DNA of 64,000 nucleotides, taken from NCBI RefSeq assembly GCF_023074055.1, contig NZ_JADPKR010000053.1:154839-218838 (forward strand), in the 5' to 3' direction. Origin of the DNA: Bradyrhizobium sp. 141. GTDB taxonomy: Bacteria; Pseudomonadota; Alphaproteobacteria; Rhizobiales; Xanthobacteraceae. Every line of letters starts with the position of its first letter. Positions within the stretch are counted from its first letter, which is position 1. A program made the position numbers and the translations under genes. Below, in pieces: positions 60,094 to 64,000 of the stretch. The notes beneath the pieces are model-generated. The model saw only the letters and a program-made list of their open reading frames with translations. It ran no database searches and was not told the origin of the DNA.

Positions 60094-61349
60094 CAGCCCC
60101 CTCCCGCCAGATCGGCGTTGCCGACGGCGTTTTTGGTTTTCGCACCGCTCTTGTCAGCCACCCGCTTGTACCACGAAATCACCCACGCCACGCCCCACAT
60201 GATCAGGACCCCGGAGAGACTAATCAGCGCATGCATGGCTGCGCCGCCGGAGACTTCGGCGAGAATGAAATGGCCGGCGAAGGCCAGGAAGACGCCGAGG
60301 CAGAAGATCTCGAGCGAATGCTGCCCGCATAGAATCAATGGTCGCAGCCAGCGCGATTTCAAGCCCGGCCAATCCCGGGGCAGGAAGCGCACGGTGAGCG
60401 CGGCCAGCGCCAGGAAATGCGTGAAGCGCAGCACGTCGAGATCGGTCTTGTCGATCGGATACATCCACTGCTCGATCCGCTTCGGCATGAAGTGGGAGAG
60501 CTGCGGCACGTACCAGGTCAGCGTCACGCAGAACGCCGCCGCGAGATAGGCGATCGATATCCACATCGTCACGGGCGAGGCCAGGATGCGCGACATCCGT
60601 CGCGCACCTCCGAGCGCGCACCATGCACCGAACACGAACAGCAATTGCCAGGCGAAGGGATTGAAGGCCCAGAAGCCGTTCGGATAGGCCGACAGATAGA
60701 GATCGTATTCCCAGGTGACAACGTAGAGCGCGACCGAGAGGCCGAGCGTGAAGTCGGGGCGCCATTTCATCGACCACAGGATCAGCGGCAACGCCAGCAT
60801 CAGCACGATGTAGAGCGGCAGCACGTCCATGTTGACCGGACGGAAGCGCAGCAGCAGCGCCTGCACGATGGTGATGTCGGGCTGCTTGAGGAAATCCAGG
60901 ATACCCATTTCTTCGGTGTAGAGCGGGTTCTCGAACCTGGTCGCGACATAGGAGATTTCGGCGAGGAAGATCGTGAACAGGAAGACGTGGGCGACGTAGA
61001 TCTGCCAGACCCGGCGCAGGATGCGCGCGGTGGCGATGAGGACGCCACTCTCCAGCATCGCCCTTCCGTAGACGAAGGCGGCGGTGTAGCCGGAGATGAA
61101 GATGAAGATCTCGGTGGCGTCGCTGAAGCCGTAATTGCGGATGGTGAACCACGTCAAGAGACTGGCCGGCAGATGGTCGATGAAGATCAGCCACAGCGCG
61201 AGCCCGCGGAACAGGTCGAGCCGGAGCTCGCGCTCGCCGATGGCGGGCAGCGTGATGGCAGGTGCGGCGGCGCGCGGCTTGGTCCCTGCGGGCTTGGCCC
61301 CCGCGGTTCCCGCGATCGTCTGTCCCGTCACTTGGTCGGCAATGGTCAT
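60093..61349 (-). CDS. opgC: OpgC-type membrane acyltransferase
   Basis: 418-residue inner-membrane protein with about ten helices after a soluble N-terminus. It is related to OpgC, which transfers succinyl groups to osmoregulated periplasmic glucans. The opening is ERELRLDLFRGLALWLIFIDHLPASLLTWFTIRNYGFSDATEIFIFISGY. LPLYIVLMLALPLIL, NPFAWQLLFVFGAW and MGVAW-like C-terminal helices follow. The ATG at 61349 begins MTIADQVTGQT; an open extension to 61481 lacks a site. Two secreted SGNH proteins are encoded directly downstream. Confidence 0.92.
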   Translation of the reverse strand: MTIADQVTGQTIAGTAGAKPAGTKPRAAAPAITLPAIGERELRLDLFRGLALWLIFIDHLPASLLTWFTIRNYGFSDATEIFIFISGYTAAFVYGRAMLESGVLIATARILRRVWQIYVAHVFLFTIFLAEISYVATRFENPLYTEEMGILDFLKQPDITIVQALLLRFRPVNMDVLPLYIVLMLALPLILWSMKWRPDFTLGLSVALYVVTWEYDLYLSAYPNGFWAFNPFAWQLLFVFGAWCALGGARRMSRILASPVTMWISIAYLAAAFCVTLTWYVPQLSHFMPKRIEQWMYPIDKTDLDVLRFTHFLALAALTVRFLPRDWPGLKSRWLRPLILCGQHSLEIFCLGVFLAFAGHFILAEVSGGAAMHALISLSGVLIMWGVAWVISWYKRVADKSGAKTKNAVGNADLAGGG

Positions 61350-61531
61350 TGGGGGCCAAAAACCCTTCCGCAAATCGCGACGCGTCAAAGGAAGTGTACC
61401 GGTCCGGCCGTTTTCTCGCAAAGCGGCTGGATCAAATCGGGGTGTACTTCCCCGCGAATTCTGGCGGGACGATGTCGCCAAAGCCGTGTTGCGCGTTTGG
61501 TTCCCGGCCGGGGAATCGGTATGATGGCCAG

Positions 61532-61924
61532 ATGTATCGCGCCGTGACCCGCCAGATCGAAGTGACCGTCGAGCCGAACTTTGTTCCGGAGCAGTCGTCG
61601 GCCGACCGTTCCCGCTACTTCTGGTCCTACACCATCGTCATCACCAATTCCGGCGAGGAGACCGTGCAGCTCAAGACGCGGCACTGGATCATCACCGACG
61701 CCTCCGGCCGCCAGCAGGAGGTGAAGGGCGAGGGCGTGGTCGGCGAGCAGCCGATCCTGGCCCCCGGCGAGCGCTTCGAATACACCTCGGGCGTCCCGCT
61801 CTCGACCGCCTCCGGCTTCATGACCGGCCGCTACCAGATGGTCACCGAAAGCGGCGAGCGCTTCGAGATCGACGTGCCGGCGTTTTCGCTGGACAGCCCG
61901 GACAGCAAGCGGGTGTTGAACTGA
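61532..61924 (+). CDS. apaG: ApaG domain protein
   Basis: 130-residue beta-sandwich protein of the ApaG family. EVTVEPNFVPEQSSADRSRYFWSYTIVITNSGEETVQLKTRHWIITDASG and PGERFEYTSGVPLSTASGFMTGRYQM are the family marks. It has been linked to Co2+/Mg2+ tolerance in enteric bacteria, but the biochemical role is open. It is divergent from opgC and has its own ATG at 61532. Confidence 0.94.
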   Translation: MYRAVTRQIEVTVEPNFVPEQSSADRSRYFWSYTIVITNSGEETVQLKTRHWIITDASGRQQEVKGEGVVGEQPILAPGERFEYTSGVPLSTASGFMTGRYQMVTESGERFEIDVPAFSLDSPDSKRVLN

Positions 61925-61933
61925 GGCGGTGCC

Positions 61934-62023
61934 GTAGGGTGGGCAAAGCGAAGCGTGCCCACGTATTTTTCGCGGCCGAGAGAGATCGTGGGCACGGCGC
62001 AAGAGCGCCTTTTCCACCCTACG
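61934..62023. repeat. Family B palindromic element, copy B4
   Basis: Left arm GTAGGGTGGGCAAAGCGAAG. The right arm reads GCCTTTTCCACCCTAC, one base different from the other copies. Confidence 0.85.
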
Positions 62024-62112
62024 ATATCGAGTGGGTGGCACGTAGTTTGACTCACAGACACGCCTTCGCATTCTCGCGGCTGGTTTCGCCCGAGCTTTGC
62101 TTGGTCGCTCCA

Positions 62113-62246
62113 CCCTCTAAAAGCCAAGAGGGCGCAGGGAAGGCCGGGTGCCAGCTCGCACCCGCGGTCCGCTGCGCGAAATGCACACGCAGGAAGAACC
62201 GCACAGCAGCATACAGGTGGTGCCGATCACTCGGCCTTCCCTGCGC
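62113..62246. repeat. Cloverleaf-like inverted-repeat element
   Basis: A 14-bp perfect inverted repeat (62132-62145 with 62233-62246, GCGCAGGGAAGGCC/GGCCTTCCCTGCGC) encloses three smaller hairpins. These are 62146-62163 (GGGTGC/GCACCC), 62164-62202 (GCGGT/ACCGC with inner CTGCG/CGCAG) and a weak 62219-62231. A separate 6-bp hairpin CCCTCT/AGAGGG abuts it on the left (62113-62132). It could be a structured RNA or a dispersed element seen once here. Confidence 0.6.
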
Positions 62247-62721
62247 GATGGTCGGACGGCTTATGCCGTGCTCTCCCGGGAGCCGAACTTTCCTTCTGGC
62301 CTCCCTCGCCCCGCGAATTGGATGATGCAGTCTGCCCGGTTGAGCTCGCTCGCATCTTCGCGAAAGGCTTGACCGTAGCAACGACGGTCAGGACCACACG
62401 GTTTTGCCGTACGCGCGGTTCGCCATTTCGCCGCAGTTTTTCCAGCCCTGTCGACGGAGCCGGAAACTTACAGGCGAGACGAACCTAGCAGCGCCGCTCG
62501 TCTGCACGAAGCCTCGGGCTCACAGGGACTACCCGCCCTGCCCGCACCTCTCGTGCCGACGCTGCCGCGTCCACCGCAGACCCGGCTCGCGAACGTGACG
62601 ACCACAAGATCGCCCCTCTTGAGTGAGCCGGGGTGAGCGACACATACGCCGAAACCGAATTTCGGTAAAGTGGAATATTTTTGCGCGAGTGGATTGACAG
62701 CGGCGCGACACAGCGAGGTGC

Positions 62722-62809
62722 CGTAAGGTGGGCAAAGGCGCAAAGCGCCGTGCCCACCATCTTTCACGATTTCAGAGACGTGGGCACGCTTCGCTTTGCC
62801 CACCCTACG
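62722..62809. repeat. Family B palindromic element, copy B5
   Basis: Left arm GTAAGGTGGGCAAAGGCGCA, right arm CGCTTCGCTTTGCCCACCC. It borders the 3' end of hslO. Confidence 0.85.
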
Positions 62810-62817
62810 AGAGTTCG

Positions 62818-63825
62818 CTACGCGTCTTCGACCCCCGCCTCATCCGGCGTGAAATCGTACACTGACGAGCAGAACTCGCAGGTGACGACGACCTTGTCGT
62901 CCTTGACCATCGCGGCGCGGTCGTCGGGCGAGAAGCTCTTGAGCATCGAGGCGACGGCATCGCGCGAGCAGGAGCACTGCGCCTTGAGGACCATCGGATT
63001 GAACACGCGCACACCGCGCTCGTGGAACAGGCGGAACAGCAGCCGTTCGCCGGAGAGCTCGGGATCGATCAGCTCGACGTCTTCGACCGTCTCGATCAGC
63101 GAACGCGCCTCGACCCAGGCATCGTCTTCAGTGACGCTGTGCGCCTCGACGCCATCAGGGGCATCGCCGGGATGCAAGTCCGCCTGCCGCGCGCGCTCCG
63201 GCGCCTTCGGTAGAAACTGCATCAGCATGCCGCCGGCGCGCCAACGATGCTTGCCGCCGTCGTTCGAGCGCCACTCCTCGCCAACCGCGAGGCGCACGCG
63301 CGTCGGGATCTGCTCCGAGCGCAGGAAATATTCGTGGGCGGCGTCTTCCAGGCTGCCGCCGTCGAGGGCGACGAGGCCCTGGTAGCGGCTCATGTCGGGG
63401 CCCTGGTCGATGGTCATGGCGAGATGACCGCGGCCGAGCAGCGCGCCGGAATCCCTGGTCTCGCCGAGACGCGCGGCGTCAAAGCGCGCATAGGCGCGCA
63501 GGCGATCCGGCGCCATGTAGTCGACGACCAGGAATGACACCGGGCCGTCGGTCTGGGCCTGCAGAATGAAGCGACCCTCGAATTTCAGCGCGGTGCCGAG
63601 CAGCGTCGTCAGCACGATGGCCTCGCCGAGCAGCTTGCCGACCGGCGCCGGATAATCGTGCTTGGTCAGGATCTCGTCGAGCGCCGGGCCAAGTCGCACC
63701 AGCCGCCCGCGCACGTCGAGCGCGTCGACCTCGTAGGGCAGCACGGCATCATCGATCGGAACCGCCGATGGTGCGCGAACCGGGCCTTCGGGCCTGGCTT
63801 TCATGTCGGGAGATTGGGAAACCAT
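62818..63825 (-). CDS. hslO: Redox-regulated chaperone Hsp33
   Basis: 335-residue holdase that is switched on by oxidation of a zinc-cysteine centre. The N-terminal substrate-binding domain covers about 25-245. The four zinc cysteines are in AQCSCSRDAV (CxC) and TCEFCSS (CxxC) near the C-terminus. An Asp/Ser linker contains an alphaproteobacterial insertion around PERARQADLHPGDAPDGVEAHSVTEDDAW. It starts at the ATG 63825. The remaining 63826-64000 show no gene I can support. Confidence 0.95.
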   Translation of the reverse strand: MVSQSPDMKARPEGPVRAPSAVPIDDAVLPYEVDALDVRGRLVRLGPALDEILTKHDYPAPVGKLLGEAIVLTTLLGTALKFEGRFILQAQTDGPVSFLVVDYMAPDRLRAYARFDAARLGETRDSGALLGRGHLAMTIDQGPDMSRYQGLVALDGGSLEDAAHEYFLRSEQIPTRVRLAVGEEWRSNDGGKHRWRAGGMLMQFLPKAPERARQADLHPGDAPDGVEAHSVTEDDAWVEARSLIETVEDVELIDPELSGERLLFRLFHERGVRVFNPMVLKAQCSCSRDAVASMLKSFSPDDRAAMVKDDKVVVTCEFCSSVYDFTPDEAGVEDA

Positions 63826-64000
63826 GGCGGTCTATCTGGGGTCGGAGGACGGGAAATGGAAGGGGGCGCCCACATTCCGCCGCTCTAGGAACCGCGGCCT
63901 GCGTAGATGGGGTAACGGGCCGGCCGCCCGCTCGCTACGGCGCGATTTGGAAGCGCGCTCGCGAGCGGCCTGTTGGTTGGAAGGCGGTCGTCCCTCAAAC

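Larger units (their letters stand above)
61925..62817. other. 893-nt gene-free interval between apaG and hslO
   Basis: The convergent genes apaG and hslO leave an unusually long gap. Family B repeats stand at both ends (61934-62023 and 62722-62809). Between them is non-coding DNA whose short open frames lack ribosome-binding sites and codon bias. It holds the structured element at 62113-62246 and a 7-bp hairpin TGACCGT...ACGGTCA at about 62370-62390. Confidence 0.75.

Noticed and set aside
62148..62372. Small open frames in the apaG-hslO gap
   Set aside because: They lie across strong inverted repeats, lack ribosome-binding sites and use codons unlike the neighbours. A structured non-coding element explains the sequence better.
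63826..64000. Fragment of a gene upstream of hslO
   Set aside because: A short open stretch exists on the minus strand, but it is too short at the window edge to assign. In relatives argF may lie here, but nothing in the sequence confirms it.

Overview
The window reads as a chromosomal segment of an alphaproteobacterium of the Bradyrhizobium type (Hyphomicrobiales). The basis is the high G+C, class I lysyl-tRNA synthetase, a SAM-II riboswitch in front of metZ, an opgC glucan-modification locus, a double-length dCTP deaminase, and dense families of intergenic palindromes. Genus is an inference from protein character, not from a search. I see about 60 protein genes, one tRNA gene and one clear pseudogene. 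There is no phage, insertion sequence, CRISPR array or rRNA operon.

Layout. 0.2-12 kb: housekeeping and stress genes (hrpB, ugd, a membrane acyltransferase, polA, a LysE exporter, a glutathione transferase, pyrE, a DUF2865 secreted protein). 12-20 kb: the helicase and PdeM half of the ligase-associated DNA-damage-response (DRL) set, then a SnoaL protein, RidA, an esterase and a large FAD dehydrogenase. 20-29 kb: a ClpP-like secreted protein, a small membrane protein with SCO1/SenC, a solute-binding protein, class I LysRS, alpha-carbonic anhydrase, a TetR regulator divergent from a broken SnoaL gene and DUF3237, an S24-type repressor, and DUF952-pyrD. 29-36 kb: a MATE exporter with an MBL hydrolase, then the exonuclease and ligase half of the DRL set, and a TPR-methyltransferase.

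36-46.5 kb: an orphan branched-chain-type binding protein, then an eight-gene minus-strand sugar operon. Its order is LacI regulator, xylB, xylA, a fructose-type ABC importer (ATPase, permease, binding protein), an aldose dehydrogenase of the L-fucose/D-threo-aldose type and a fuconolactonase-like hydrolase. 46.5-56.8 kb: GNAT, XRE-cupin, a ParE/RelE toxin-antitoxin pair, tRNA-Gly(CCC), an ogt-AraC pair, VOC and SRPBCC proteins, a Met/Gly-rich secreted protein convergent with a second MATE exporter, an unrecognised 350-residue protein, a lone PAS protein and dcd. 56.8-64 kb: metZ under a SAM-II riboswitch, opgC with two SGNH proteins in one tight operon, apaG, a gene-free 0.9 kb stretch with a highly structured element, and hslO.

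The strongest observations are these. Six families of dispersed palindromes (20 copies) lie between genes. The same 33-nt module is inserted at the same short target in members of two different families. The metZ leader shows complete switch architecture, with promoter, SAM-II aptamer, antiterminator and terminator. All four proofreading carboxylates are replaced in PolA. The DRL repair set is split into two loci about 16 kb apart. A cloverleaf-like inverted-repeat element lies between apaG and hslO.
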